NCBI RefSeq assembly: GCF_039912695.1
Contig: NZ_JBDSPJ010000024.1
Span: 124,001 to 188,000, forward strand
Direction: 5' to 3'
DNA length: 64,000 nucleotides
From: Pseudolysinimonas_A sp039912695
Lineage (GTDB): Bacteria; Actinomycetota; Actinomycetes; Actinomycetales; Microbacteriaceae
Of the stretch, positions 33,867 through 42,311 are shown piece by piece. How positions within the stretch are numbered: the first letter of the stretch is position 1; each line of letters begins with the position of its first letter. A program made the position numbers and the translations under genes. The notes below the pieces were generated by a model. That model did no database searches, was not told the DNA's origin, and saw nothing but the letters and a program-made list of their open reading frames with translations.

Positions 33867-34919
33867 GTGACTCGCACCCTCGACCTCGCGCTCATCCCCG
33901 GTGACGGGATCGGCCCTGAGGTGATCGAGCAGGCGCTTGCCGTGCTCACCGCTGCCCTCGGCGACGAGGGAGAACTGCGCACGACGACCTACCCCTACAG
34001 CGCGCGGCACTACCTCGAGACCGGGGTCATCCTGGGCGACGACGACCTCGCCGCGCTGAAGGCCCACGACGCGATCCTCCTTGGCGCTGTCGGCGGCGAC
34101 CCGCGGGATCCGAAGTTGGCGGGCGGCATCATCGAACGCGGGCTGCTGCTCAAGTTGCGGTTCGCGTTCGACCACTACGTGAACCTGCGCCCCACTCAGT
34201 TATTTCCCGGGGTGGTGAGCCCCCTGAGCGATCCCGGCACCGTCGACTTCGTCGTCGTGCGAGAAGGCACCGAAGGGCCGTATGTCGGCAACGGCGGCAG
34301 CATCCGGGTCGGTACTCCGCAAGAGATCGCGAACGAGGTGAGCGTCAACACCGCCTTCGGGGTCGATCGCGTCGTGAAGTACGCGTTCGAGCTGGCCGAG
34401 AAGCGCCGCAAGAAACTCACCCTCGTACACAAGACCAACGTGCTCGTGAATGCCGGAAGCCTGTGGGCCCGCACCGTCGAGCGCGTGGCCGCGCAGCATC
34501 CCAACGTGGTCTGGGACTACCTCCATGTGGATGCGGCGACGATCTTCTTCGTCACCGATCCTGGTAGGTTCGACGTGATCGTCACAGATAACCTCTTCGG
34601 CGACATCCTCACCGATCTGGCCGGCGCTATCAGCGGCGGCATCGGACTTGCGGCCTCGGGCAACATCAACCCCGACCGCACGTTTCCCTCGATGTTCGAG
34701 CCGGTACACGGTTCCGCTCCCGACATCGCGGGGCAGCAACGCGCCGACCCCACCGCGGCGATCCTTTCGACCGCTCTGCTGCTCGATCACCTCGAGTTGC
34801 CGGAGGTCGCCCGACGGATCGAGGCGGCGGTGATCGCCGACCTCGCCGCTCGAGGAACCTCCACCCGCACCACCGACCAGATCGGCACAGCTATCGCCGA
34901 CGCAGTCGCGGCACACTAG
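33867..34919 (+). CDS. leuB: 3-isopropylmalate dehydrogenase
   Basis: This 350-aa NAD-dependent enzyme makes 2-oxoisocaproate, the third step of leucine synthesis. Motifs are LIPGDGIGPEV at the N terminus, GAVGGDPRDP, RPTQLFPG, VREGTEG, the catalytic KTNVL lysine, and NLFGDILTDLAGAISGG with the metal Asp residues. GTG 33867 is preferred over the in-frame GTG 33858 because TAGGGT (33854-33859) is 7 nt upstream. ilvE follows at 24 bp, so leucine synthesis and final transamination are co-expressed. Confidence 0.95.
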   Translation: MTRTLDLALIPGDGIGPEVIEQALAVLTAALGDEGELRTTTYPYSARHYLETGVILGDDDLAALKAHDAILLGAVGGDPRDPKLAGGIIERGLLLKLRFAFDHYVNLRPTQLFPGVVSPLSDPGTVDFVVVREGTEGPYVGNGGSIRVGTPQEIANEVSVNTAFGVDRVVKYAFELAEKRRKKLTLVHKTNVLVNAGSLWARTVERVAAQHPNVVWDYLHVDAATIFFVTDPGRFDVIVTDNLFGDILTDLAGAISGGIGLAASGNINPDRTFPSMFEPVHGSAPDIAGQQRADPTAAILSTALLLDHLELPEVARRIEAAVIADLAARGTSTRTTDQIGTAIADAVAAH

Positions 34920-34942
34920 ACCTCTACCTCTCGGAGCCCACC

Positions 34943-36064
34943 ATGACGATCAACCTCCTGCCGATGGCCACGCAAGATCTGCTCTGGCAGGTCATCCCGA
35001 ACCCCGCCGCGAAGACGGTCAAGGAGCGCACCGCGATCCTTTCGTCGCCCGAACTCGGGTTCGGCAAGTCGTTCACCGACCACATGGTCGATATCTGCTG
35101 GTCAGAAAAGGGCGGCTGGCACCGCCCGCGCGTGCAGGCCTATGGCCCGATCTCGCTCGACCCTGCGGCTGCCGTGCTGCATTACGCCCAAGAAGTGTTC
35201 GAAGGTCTCAAGGCGTACCGTCATGCCGATGGTTCGATCTGGACGTTCCGCGCGACGGCTAACGCTGCGCGGATGCAGCGGTCGGCGAAGCGGCTCGCGC
35301 TTCCCGAACTGCCGGTCGAGTACTTTCTCGACTCCCTCAAGCAGCTCATCGCCGTCGACGGTGGCTGGGTGCCGACGGCCGACGAGACGAGCCTGTACTT
35401 TCGTCCGTTCATGTTCGCCAAGGAGGCCTTCCTCGGGGTGCGCTCGGCGAACAAGGTCAACTACTACCTGATCGCCAGCCCCGCGGGTGCCTACTTCAGC
35501 GGCGGGATCTCGCCGCTGTCGATCTGGCTCTCGACGACCTACACCCGGGCCGGCCACGGCGGAATGGGCGCGGCCAAGACCGGCGGCAACTACGCCGCGT
35601 CGCTCGTCGCCCAGCAGGAGGCGTACGAGAACGGCTGCCAGCAGGTGCTCTTCCTCGACGCTCAAGAGGGCAAATATCTGGAAGAGCTCGGCGGCATGAA
35701 TCTCGTGCTCGTCACCAAAGACAAGCGACTCATCACCCCCGACAGCGACTCGATTCTTGAGGGCATCACCCTCGACTCCGTGCTGCAACTCGGGCGCGAC
35801 CGCGGCTACTCGATCGAGCAGCGCCGGGTCTCGATCGACGAGTGGCGCGAGGGCGTCGAGTCGGGCGAGATCGTCGAGGCGTTCGCCTGCGGAACGGCGG
35901 CCGTGATCGTGCCGATTGACCAGATCAAGGCGGCCGATTTTGAAATCCGGATGCCGGAGCCCGAAGGCGAGCGCGTCGCATTGTCGCTGCGGCAGGAGCT
36001 CACCGACATCCAGTACGGCCGGGTCGCCGACCGTCACGGCTGGCTGCAGCGGTTGGACGCCTGA
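34943..36064 (+). CDS. ilvE: Branched-chain amino acid aminotransferase
   Basis: This 373-aa class IV PLP enzyme transfers amino groups to the keto acids of Val, Leu and Ile. The PLP lysine is in GMGAAKTGGNYAAS and the conserved EELGGMN and ACGTAAVI motifs follow. The ATG has CGGAG at SD distance. Its TGA overlaps the ATG of a 41-codon frame (TGATG) that encodes a sorting signal. It is cotranscribed with leuB. Confidence 0.95.
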   Translation: MTINLLPMATQDLLWQVIPNPAAKTVKERTAILSSPELGFGKSFTDHMVDICWSEKGGWHRPRVQAYGPISLDPAAAVLHYAQEVFEGLKAYRHADGSIWTFRATANAARMQRSAKRLALPELPVEYFLDSLKQLIAVDGGWVPTADETSLYFRPFMFAKEAFLGVRSANKVNYYLIASPAGAYFSGGISPLSIWLSTTYTRAGHGGMGAAKTGGNYAASLVAQQEAYENGCQQVLFLDAQEGKYLEELGGMNLVLVTKDKRLITPDSDSILEGITLDSVLQLGRDRGYSIEQRRVSIDEWREGVESGEIVEAFACGTAAVIVPIDQIKAADFEIRMPEPEGERVALSLRQELTDIQYGRVADRHGWLQRLDA

Positions 36065-36189
36065 TGGAACTCGCAGCGACCGGGTCGACGGTGCCCTGGT
36101 GGATCATCGTGATCGCGGCCGGTGTGGTCATCCTCGGGGTCGTCGCGCTGGTCCTCAGTCGCCGCGCGCGCGGAAAGATCGACAGCTAG
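36064..36189 (+). CDS. 41-aa ORF consisting of a cell-wall sorting signal
   Basis: The frame reads MELAATGSTVPWW, then a 20-residue hydrophobic helix, then SRRARGKIDS and TAG. It is a complete class E type sorting signal (LAATG, helix, basic tail) with nothing before it. Its ATG overlaps the ilvE stop by one base, so translation could be coupled. The stop TAG shares CTAG with the stop of the hydrolase on the other strand. It could be a tiny membrane protein, a sortase regulator or decoy, or a remnant of a longer wall protein. Confidence 0.55.
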   Translation: MELAATGSTVPWWIIVIAAGVVILGVVALVLSRRARGKIDS

Positions 36190-36827
36190 CGCTCGACTTT
36201 CGTAACGCGGCGTACGAAGTCGCCCACGGCATCCGCACCCGCATCGAGGTGTTGCGCAACGGTGAAGCCGCTGACGGCTTTCCGCGGTCGTAGGTCGTGG
36301 TCGCCATCCTCGAGCCAGAGCAGGTCGATCGTCGCGGGGAGCCCGTACCCGGCGACCTCGTCGGGAGTCCCGAACGGGTCGCGCGTGCCCTGCACCACAA
36401 GGGTGGGCGTGCGCATCCCGAGCAGGTGCGCCACCCGCGGTTGGTCGGGTCGAGCAGGTGGATGCCACGGGTAGCTGAGACAGGCGAGCCCGGCGATCGC
36501 GCCGGCAGCGAACAGCTCGTCGGCGACCATGCTGGCGACCCGCCCGCCCATGGACCGCCCGCCGATGACCGGCACCGCGCCGTCACTCCCGACCTCGGCG
36601 ACGACGGCCCGGAACTCGTCGAGGAGCGTGTCGGCGCGCGGCGGCGGCCGCCGCACCCCCTGGCGTCGACCGGCCAGGTAGCCGAACTCGAAACGCACCA
36701 CCCGGATGCCGCGCGCCGCGATTCGGGATGCCAGCGCCGTCATCCCCGCCGAGTCCATCGCCGCCCCAGCACCGTGGGCGAACAGGTAGGTCGGGTCGCC
36801 GGGAGAGCCGTCGACGAGGAAGTCCAT
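36186..36827 (-). CDS. Alpha/beta hydrolase of the KANL3/TEX30 (dienelactone hydrolase-like) family
   Basis: This 213-aa protein has YLFAHGAGAAMDS at the N terminus, a nucleophile elbow GGRSMGGRVAS (Ser in GRSMG), the acid in VQGTRDPFG, and the His in LEDGDHDL. This is the pattern of the small KANL3/Tex30 hydrolases; physiological substrate unknown. The ATG at 36827 has CAGAAT (36834-36839) 6 nt upstream. Its 3' end overlaps the 41-aa ORF by the four bases CTAG. Confidence 0.85.
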   Translation of the reverse strand: MDFLVDGSPGDPTYLFAHGAGAAMDSAGMTALASRIAARGIRVVRFEFGYLAGRRQGVRRPPPRADTLLDEFRAVVAEVGSDGAVPVIGGRSMGGRVASMVADELFAAGAIAGLACLSYPWHPPARPDQPRVAHLLGMRTPTLVVQGTRDPFGTPDEVAGYGLPATIDLLWLEDGDHDLRPRKAVSGFTVAQHLDAGADAVGDFVRRVTKVER

Positions 36828-36866
36828 GCGGCCATTCTGGCGCGGGGGCGGGTCTAGGCTCGAAAG
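36828..36866. promoter_or_regulatory. Divergent leaderless promoters, hydrolase / FAH-family protein
   Basis: CAGAAT on the minus strand (36834-36839) and TAGGCT on the plus strand (36855-36860) each stand 6 nt from a start codon. Only 15 bp separate them. Confidence 0.55.
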
Positions 36867-37658
36867 GTGAAGGTCGCCCGGTTCGCGATTCCGGATGCGT
36901 CGCCCCGGTACGGCATCGTCGACGACGACGAGATCGTCGTTCTTTCTGGCGACCCGATGTTCGCGGGTTTCGACACCACGGGGGAGCGTCTGCCGCTCGC
37001 CGACGTGCGACTGCTCGCCCCGGTCATCCCGCGCTCCAAGGTCGTCTGCGTGGGGCTCAACTACCCCGAGCACCGCACCGACATGGCGACAATCGACGCC
37101 CCCAACAACCCGCTCATCTTCCTGAAGCCGAACACTGCGGTGGTCGGTCCGGGCGACCCGATCCAGATTCCGCCGGTCGAGGGTCGAATCGTGCACGAGG
37201 CCGAGTTGGCGATCGTCGTCGGTCGCATCGCGAAGCAGATCAAAGCCGAGAACTGGGCCGACTACATCTTTGGCTACACGATCGCGAACGACGTCTCTGC
37301 CCGTGACCAGATGTTCGCTGACGGTCAGTGGGCGCGGTCGAAGGGGTACGACACCTTCTGCCCGATCGGCCCGTGGATCGAAACTGAACTCGACCCGACG
37401 AACCTCGAGATTCAGAGCTACGTCGACGGCGAGCCGCGCCGCCACGGCAACACGAAAGACCTGATCTACAAGATCCCGGAACTGATGGAGTTCATTTCGG
37501 GCGTCTGGACTCTGCTGCCCGGCGACATCATCGCAACCGGAACGCCGTCCGGTATAGGCGGATTCCTCGACGGGCAGACGATCGACATCACGATCGAGGG
37601 AATCGGCACTCTCAGCAACCCGGCGCGTTACCGCGACGGCGCCCCCACGGCATCCTGA
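36867..37658 (+). CDS. Fumarylacetoacetate hydrolase (FAH) family protein
   Basis: This 263-aa protein has the C-terminal FAH domain: CVGLNYPEHR, a metal-ligand HEAELAIVVG (Glu residues), GYTIANDVSARD (Asp), and GDIIATGTPSGIG. FAH-like enzymes cleave or decarboxylate beta-diketo and hydratable acids such as oxaloacetate or acylpyruvates; the substrate is not determinable. GTG 36867 has TAGGCT 6 nt upstream. A transporter follows at 10 bp. Confidence 0.9.
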   Translation: MKVARFAIPDASPRYGIVDDDEIVVLSGDPMFAGFDTTGERLPLADVRLLAPVIPRSKVVCVGLNYPEHRTDMATIDAPNNPLIFLKPNTAVVGPGDPIQIPPVEGRIVHEAELAIVVGRIAKQIKAENWADYIFGYTIANDVSARDQMFADGQWARSKGYDTFCPIGPWIETELDPTNLEIQSYVDGEPRRHGNTKDLIYKIPELMEFISGVWTLLPGDIIATGTPSGIGGFLDGQTIDITIEGIGTLSNPARYRDGAPTAS

Positions 37659-37668
37659 GCTAGTCCCG

Positions 37669-38547
37669 ATGCCCCTCGCGGCGCTGGTCGCCCTTCTCGG
37701 TTTCGGCAGCGCGGTCATCTACGGCGCCTCCGACTTTCTCGGCGGCCTCTCCTCGCGCCGCATGACATCGTTGCTCGCCAGCACGATCGGGTCGATTGTC
37801 ACGATCGCGATCGGCGGCATCTCGGTTCTCGTCACCGCACCCGTCTGGTCGGTGGATGCTGTCGTGCTCGGTGCTATCGGCGGAGTGTGCGGGGCGGCCG
37901 GCACCTGGGCTCTCTACGCGTGCCTCGCCCTGGGTCCGATGAGCGTGCTCTCGCCAACGGTCGCCGCGATCTACGCCATCGTTCCGGCGACGGTCGGCAT
38001 CCTGCTGGGCGAGAGGTTCGGCCTCCTCGGCTCGATCGCCCTGGTCGTCGTCGTGGCTGCAGGCATCTTGCTCGCAGCCAGTCGGGATGCCGAACGCACC
38101 CGGCCAGCGCCCCGCGCACTGATCATCGCGGCGGTCGCGGGGCTCGGCTTCTCGGGCTACATCGTCGCGATCGACCGCACACCGCCGGAGTCAGGCTTCA
38201 TCCCGATGTTCATCGACTTGGTGGTCGGCGGGGTGATCTTCGTCGCGGCGTTGGCGATCGGCCGGCTCCGGTCGGGACCCGCCGAGCTCGCGGGCATCCG
38301 TGATCGTCGGGCAGTGCTCCTCGCCCTCGGGGCGGGGGCGCTCCTAGTCACCGGCAATCTGCTCCTCGTCGCGGGACTGCACATCGGCGATCTCGCGGTG
38401 CTCGCAGTTCTCAACTCGCTCTACCCGCTCGGTACGGTCGCGCTGGCGATCATCGTGCTGCGCGAACGACCCACCCGACTGCAGTTCACCGGCATCGGGC
38501 TCGCCATTGTCGGCGCCGTAGGACTCGCGGTCGGCAGTTCGGGATGA
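37669..38547 (+). CDS. EamA/DMT-superfamily transporter
   Basis: This 292-aa protein has 10 membrane segments in two EamA repeats, each ending in a conserved GE-type loop (ILLGERFGLLG and IVLRERPTRLQ). Such transporters export metabolites or amino acids. It is 10 bp after the FAH gene and overlaps the next gene by ATGA, so all three are probably one transcript. Confidence 0.85.
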   Translation: MPLAALVALLGFGSAVIYGASDFLGGLSSRRMTSLLASTIGSIVTIAIGGISVLVTAPVWSVDAVVLGAIGGVCGAAGTWALYACLALGPMSVLSPTVAAIYAIVPATVGILLGERFGLLGSIALVVVVAAGILLAASRDAERTRPAPRALIIAAVAGLGFSGYIVAIDRTPPESGFIPMFIDLVVGGVIFVAALAIGRLRSGPAELAGIRDRRAVLLALGAGALLVTGNLLLVAGLHIGDLAVLAVLNSLYPLGTVALAIIVLRERPTRLQFTGIGLAIVGAVGLAVGSSG

Positions 38548-39776
38548 CCGTGCTGACCGATGAGGACGTCGCGCGCATCCGTCGTCGCAGCCACGTCGCG
38601 ATCATTGCGGGGCAGGCGCTCGCCGGCATCGGGATGGGCGCCACCTTCTCCTCCGCGGCGCTGCTCGCCGGGCAATTGTCGGGCTCCCCCGCGTGGTCGG
38701 GAACCGCGACGACGATGTCGACCCTCGGAGCGGCAGCCGCATCCATCCCCCTCGCCGCGCTGGCTCGCCGCTCAGGTCGATCCCCGGCTCTCGCGACCGG
38801 TGCCGGTATAGCGGCCCTCGGCGCGGTCGTCGGAATCTTCGCCGTCGCGCTTGACGTCTTCCCGCTCTTCCTCCTCGCGATGGCGATGCTCGGCGTCGGG
38901 ACCGCGGTCAACCTGCAGTCGCGGTTCGCGGCGACCGACCTCTCGGAGCCGGGCAAGCGTGGCCGCGACCTCGCCGTCGTCGTCTGGGCAACGACGATCG
39001 GCGCCGTCGTGGGTCCGAACCTGATCGGGCCCGGGGATTCTCTCGGACGATCGTTCGGGTTGCCCGCACTCGGCGGGGTGTTCATCTTCACGATCGCCGC
39101 GCAAGCGGTCGCGAGTCTGGTTTACCTGTTCGCGCTGCGACCCGATCCGTTGCGTACCGCTCAGCGTCTCGGGGTTGAGCGCGCGTCGGCGACAGTGTCG
39201 GCTGCGCCGGAGAATCGCGCGGGGGTGCGCACCGGCATCCTGACTCTCGCGCTCAGCCACGCGACGATGGCGTCGGTGATGGCGATGACTCCCGTGCACC
39301 TCGTCGATCACGGTGCGACCCTGGTGATCGTGGGGCTGACGATCAGCTTGCACGTCGCCGGTATGTACGGCCTCTCGCCGGTCTGGGGCATTCTCTCCGA
39401 CCGCTTCGGTCGCGAACCTGTCATCGCGCTCGGGCAGGGGATGCTGCTCGCCGGTCTTCTAATGGCATCCTTCGGTTCCGAGTCGTCGGGTTGGGTTTTG
39501 GCGGGCCTCATCGCACTCGGTCTCGGGTGGAGCGCGTCGACCGTCGCGGCATCCGGTCTCGTGGCCGACAGCGCCGGAAGCGCGCGTCGCACGATCATTC
39601 AGGGCCGTGCCGACCTCTCGATGAGTCTCGCCGGAGCGGTCGGCGCCGGGGGAGCAGGGGTCGTGCTCTCGTTCATCGGCTACGCAGGGCTTGCGCTCAG
39701 CGTGACCGCGCTGGTCGCCGTCGTGCTCGGCGCCCTCGCGATCCGCACTGCCGGTCAGCGCAGCGCAACGGACTGA
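38544..39776 (+). CDS. MFS transporter
   Basis: This 410-aa protein has about 12 membrane segments. The loop between helices 2 and 3 (ALARRSGRSPAL) and the central WGILSDRFGREPV (motif A-like) mark it as an MFS member. Its ATG overlaps the preceding stop as ATGA. Substrate unknown; the pairing of two transporters with an FAH-type enzyme suggests one small-acid pathway. Confidence 0.82.
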   Translation: MTVLTDEDVARIRRRSHVAIIAGQALAGIGMGATFSSAALLAGQLSGSPAWSGTATTMSTLGAAAASIPLAALARRSGRSPALATGAGIAALGAVVGIFAVALDVFPLFLLAMAMLGVGTAVNLQSRFAATDLSEPGKRGRDLAVVVWATTIGAVVGPNLIGPGDSLGRSFGLPALGGVFIFTIAAQAVASLVYLFALRPDPLRTAQRLGVERASATVSAAPENRAGVRTGILTLALSHATMASVMAMTPVHLVDHGATLVIVGLTISLHVAGMYGLSPVWGILSDRFGREPVIALGQGMLLAGLLMASFGSESSGWVLAGLIALGLGWSASTVAASGLVADSAGSARRTIIQGRADLSMSLAGAVGAGGAGVVLSFIGYAGLALSVTALVAVVLGALAIRTAGQRSATD

Positions 39777-39807
39777 GCTCCGAGCCGCGCTCGGTAGGCT
39801 GAGAACG

Positions 39808-41316
39808 ATGGCCCTCCCTTTCTCGACCGCGACCGGCTCCGACGTGCGGGTGCGCTTTTGCCCCTCACCGACCGGAACGCCCCACGTGGGCATGATCCGT
39901 ACCGCCCTGTTCAACTGGGCCTACGCCCGGCACACCGGCGGCAAACTGATCTTCCGCATCGAAGACACCGACTCAGCCCGCGACAGCGAGGAGAGCTACC
40001 TCCAGTTGATCGACGCCCTGACCTGGGTCGGCATCGACTGGGATGAGGGTGTCGAAAAGGGCGGCCCGCACGCCCCCTACCGGCAGTCCCAGCGCACGTC
40101 GATCTACCTCGATCTCGTCGAGCGCATGAAGGATGCCGGGCTCCTGTACGAGTCGTTCGTCACGCCGGACGAGATGGAGGCGCGCAATCTCGCGAATGGT
40201 CGCGACGCTCGCCAGGGCTACGACAACTTCGAGCGCGACCTCACCGCCGAGCAGCGGGATGCGTTCCGCGCCGAAGGCCGCGAGCCGAGCCTGCGCCTGC
40301 GGGTGCCTGACACCGACCTCTCGTTCGATGACCTCATTCGTGGCGAGATCACTTTCCCTGCCGGGTCGTTCACCGACTTCGTCGTCGTGCGGCCCAACGG
40401 CGCTCCGTTGTACACCTTCGTCAACCCCGTGGACGATGCGCTGATGGGTGTGACCCACGTGTTCCGCGGGGAGGACATCCTCTCCTCCACCCCGCGACAG
40501 ATCGCCCTCTATCTCGCGCTGATCGAGTTGGGGGTGACCGACTTCATCCCGGTGTTCGCGCACATGCCGCTCGTTCTGGGCGAGGGTTCGAAGAAGCTGA
40601 GCAAGCGCGACCCGGAGTCGAACCTCTTCCATCACCGCGAGCGCGGTTTCATCCCCGAGGGGCTGCTCAACTATCTCGCGCTGCTCGGCTGGTCGATCGC
40701 GGCCGACCGCGACGTCTTTACCCAGGCGGAGTTCACGGCGGCCTTCGACATTCGCGACGTTAACCCGAACCCGGCCCGCTTCGACCAGAAGAAGGCCGAC
40801 TCGATCAACGGCGACCACATCAGGATGCTGTCCGCCGACGACTTTGCCGGACGCATCGTGCCCTACCTCGGTGACTATCTCGCCGAGCCGTCGACGCCGA
40901 CACAGCAGGCGATCCTGCGCGAGGCTGCCCCGCTCGTGCAGGAGCGAATGGCCGTGCTTTCCGAAGCCCCCGGACTGCTTGGGTTCCTGTTCACCCCCGA
41001 CGACCTGATCGAGTTCGATGCCGACGCGATGCCGAAGGATGCCGACCAGGCACGCCTCGTACTCGATGCGTCGATCGCGACCCTTCAGCAGCTGACCGAC
41101 TTCTCGGCGACTGCGATCGAAGAAGCTCTGCGGGCCGCGTTGCTCGCGCCGGTCGAGGAGGGTGGCGCCGGCCTCAAGCCGCGGGATGCTTTCGGCCCTC
41201 TGCGCACCGCGATCAGCGGCCGCCGGATCAGCCCACCGTTGTTCGAATCAATGGAGATTCTCGACAAGGAATCCACGCTCGCGCGCCTCGAACGCCTGCG
41301 CATCGCACTCGCTTGA
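39808..41316 (+). CDS. gltX: Glutamyl-tRNA synthetase
   Basis: This 502-aa class I synthetase has the HIGH-type motif SPTGTPHVGM (residues about 20-29) and KLSKR. It charges tRNA-Glu; in actinobacteria it is normally non-discriminating and also mischarges tRNA-Gln, which GatCAB then amidates. A tRNA-Gln gene follows only 55 bp downstream, an apt neighbour. The ATG has TAGGCT (39795-39800) 7 nt upstream. Confidence 0.96.
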   Translation: MALPFSTATGSDVRVRFCPSPTGTPHVGMIRTALFNWAYARHTGGKLIFRIEDTDSARDSEESYLQLIDALTWVGIDWDEGVEKGGPHAPYRQSQRTSIYLDLVERMKDAGLLYESFVTPDEMEARNLANGRDARQGYDNFERDLTAEQRDAFRAEGREPSLRLRVPDTDLSFDDLIRGEITFPAGSFTDFVVVRPNGAPLYTFVNPVDDALMGVTHVFRGEDILSSTPRQIALYLALIELGVTDFIPVFAHMPLVLGEGSKKLSKRDPESNLFHHRERGFIPEGLLNYLALLGWSIAADRDVFTQAEFTAAFDIRDVNPNPARFDQKKADSINGDHIRMLSADDFAGRIVPYLGDYLAEPSTPTQQAILREAAPLVQERMAVLSEAPGLLGFLFTPDDLIEFDADAMPKDADQARLVLDASIATLQQLTDFSATAIEEALRAALLAPVEEGGAGLKPRDAFGPLRTAISGRRISPPLFESMEILDKESTLARLERLRIALA

Positions 41317-41340
41317 GCCTCCCTACCCGTGCGGTAGAGT
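41313..41340 (+). promoter_or_regulatory. Promoter of tRNA-Gln
   Basis: TTGAGC (41313-41318) and TAGAGT (41335-41340) are spaced by 16 bp, giving a good -35/-10 pair about 32 bp before the tRNA. The -35 overlaps the gltX stop codon. A 5-bp stem, CTACC-N5-GGTAG (41323-41337), overlaps the -10 and may terminate gltX transcripts. Confidence 0.55.
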
Positions 41341-41371
41341 GGTCAGTCGGTCCACTCCCGGGTGGCTCCGA

Positions 41372-41443
41372 TGGGGTGTGGTGTAATTGGCAACACGGAT
41401 GATTCTGGTTCATTTGTTCTTGGTTCGAGTCCAGGCACCCCAG
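41372..41443 (+). tRNA. tRNA-Gln (anticodon CUG)
   Basis: The 72-nt cloverleaf has a 7-bp acceptor stem TGGGGTG/CACCCCA, discriminator G, D-arm with GTAATTGGCAACAC, anticodon loop TTCTGGT (CTG, reads CAG), and T-arm with GTTCGAGTC. The anticodon stem has one terminal G-U pair. The 3' CCA is not encoded. A toxin-antitoxin pair begins 55 bp downstream. Confidence 0.95.
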
Positions 41444-41467
41444 CACTGAGTGGCAAAGCATTCTCGC

Positions 41468-41492
41468 AATGTACGGAAAATAGCCGTACATT
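41468..41492. promoter_or_regulatory. Operator/promoter of the toxin-antitoxin pair
   Basis: AATGTACGG-N7-CCGTACATT is a perfect 9-bp inverted repeat. The -10-like TACATT (41487-41492) forms its right arm and stands 6 nt before the antitoxin ATG. A ribbon-helix-helix antitoxin bound here would shut off its own leaderless promoter. Confidence 0.7.
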
Positions 41493-41498
41493 TGTTTC

Positions 41499-41774
41499 AT
41501 GACCACCGCGCTGAAGAACGAACGCATCGAACTTCGACTCACGCAAGAGCAGAAGCGAACGATCGAGCAGGCTGCCACGATTTCTGGGCGATCCGTGACC
41601 GACTTCTCGGTTCCATTGCTGGTCGAACAGGCGAGCGAAGTGATCCGTCACGATCGTGAACTCCACATGTCTGCTGAAGCCTGGGATGCGTTCAACGAGA
41701 TCCTTAATCGTCCGGCGAAATCGGTCACGGGGCTTGCCGACTTGCTTGCTCGACCGTCGGTGTTCACTGAGTGA
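41499..41774 (+). CDS. DUF1778 antitoxin (TacA-like)
   Basis: This 91-aa protein has an N-terminal ribbon-helix-helix (NERIELRLTQEQKRTIEQAATISG, in two parts) and a C-terminal toxin-neutralising tail (AWDAFNEILNRPAKSVTGLADLL), as in DUF1778 antitoxins. It blocks the GNAT toxin and represses its own promoter at 41468-41492. There is no SD; the ATG is 6 nt after TACATT. The GTGA overlap with the toxin gene is usual for the pair. The base composition looks less GC-rich than the neighbours, which suggests transfer. Confidence 0.9.
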   Translation: MTTALKNERIELRLTQEQKRTIEQAATISGRSVTDFSVPLLVEQASEVIRHDRELHMSAEAWDAFNEILNRPAKSVTGLADLLARPSVFTE

Positions 41775-42283
41775 CGTCGTTCGCTCCGCCGCGGCCGATC
41801 ACGCCGCACGATGACACCTCCACATTCGGATGCGATGAGCCGACGCTCGACAACTGGCTGACTCTTCGCGCCATTAAGAATGAAGTGGCAGGCAACTCCC
41901 GTACGTTCGTCTCGACCGAACGAGAGAGTGGCCTGATCGCGGGCTTCTACTGCTTGAGCGCCTCCGCGCTGCTCCGGGAGGAAGCCGGCAAGGTCCTTGG
42001 GCGCAACGCTCCCGATCCGGTTCCGGTCATTCTCATCGGGAGATTGGCAGTCGACAACCGCTTCACAGGCAAGGGGGTGGGGGCTTCATTGCTTCAGGAT
42101 GCGGTGAAGAAGGGCATCGAAGCATCCCGGCTGATCGGCGCCCGCGCGTTGCTCGTCGATGCCCTCAATGAGGCGGCAGTCTCGTTCTACCGGCGGTTCG
42201 GCTTCGAGTCAGTTCCGCTGTCGCCTCGCGTGATGTATCTCCTCACGAAGGATGCGATCGCCACCGTCGAGGCATCACGATGA
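41771..42283 (+). CDS. GNAT-family acetyltransferase toxin (TacT-like)
   Basis: This 170-aa GNAT enzyme has the acetyl-CoA loop in VDNRFTGKGVGASLLQDA (R/G-x-G-x-G/A type) and a C-terminal YRRFGFE with the catalytic-type tyrosine. TacT-type toxins acetylate aminoacyl-tRNA and so block translation. It follows the DUF1778 antitoxin with a GTGA overlap. The target tRNA cannot be predicted. The location 330 bp past tRNA-Gln suggests that the module entered at a tRNA site, though no duplicated tRNA end was found. Confidence 0.9.
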   Translation: MTSFAPPRPITPHDDTSTFGCDEPTLDNWLTLRAIKNEVAGNSRTFVSTERESGLIAGFYCLSASALLREEAGKVLGRNAPDPVPVILIGRLAVDNRFTGKGVGASLLQDAVKKGIEASRLIGARALLVDALNEAAVSFYRRFGFESVPLSPRVMYLLTKDAIATVEASR

Positions 42284-42311
42284 CCGCCGTTCACGAGGGG
42301 TTCTCGCAGAA

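Noticed and set aside
36828..37718. N-terminal extension of the KANL3-like hydrolase to 510 aa
   Set aside because: The extension covers the FAH-family gene in antisense, and ATG 36827 has the expected promoter spacing.
41444..42311. Integrated element with att sites at tRNA-Gln
   Set aside because: No integrase gene and no second copy of the tRNA 3' end were found; only the toxin-antitoxin pair is present.
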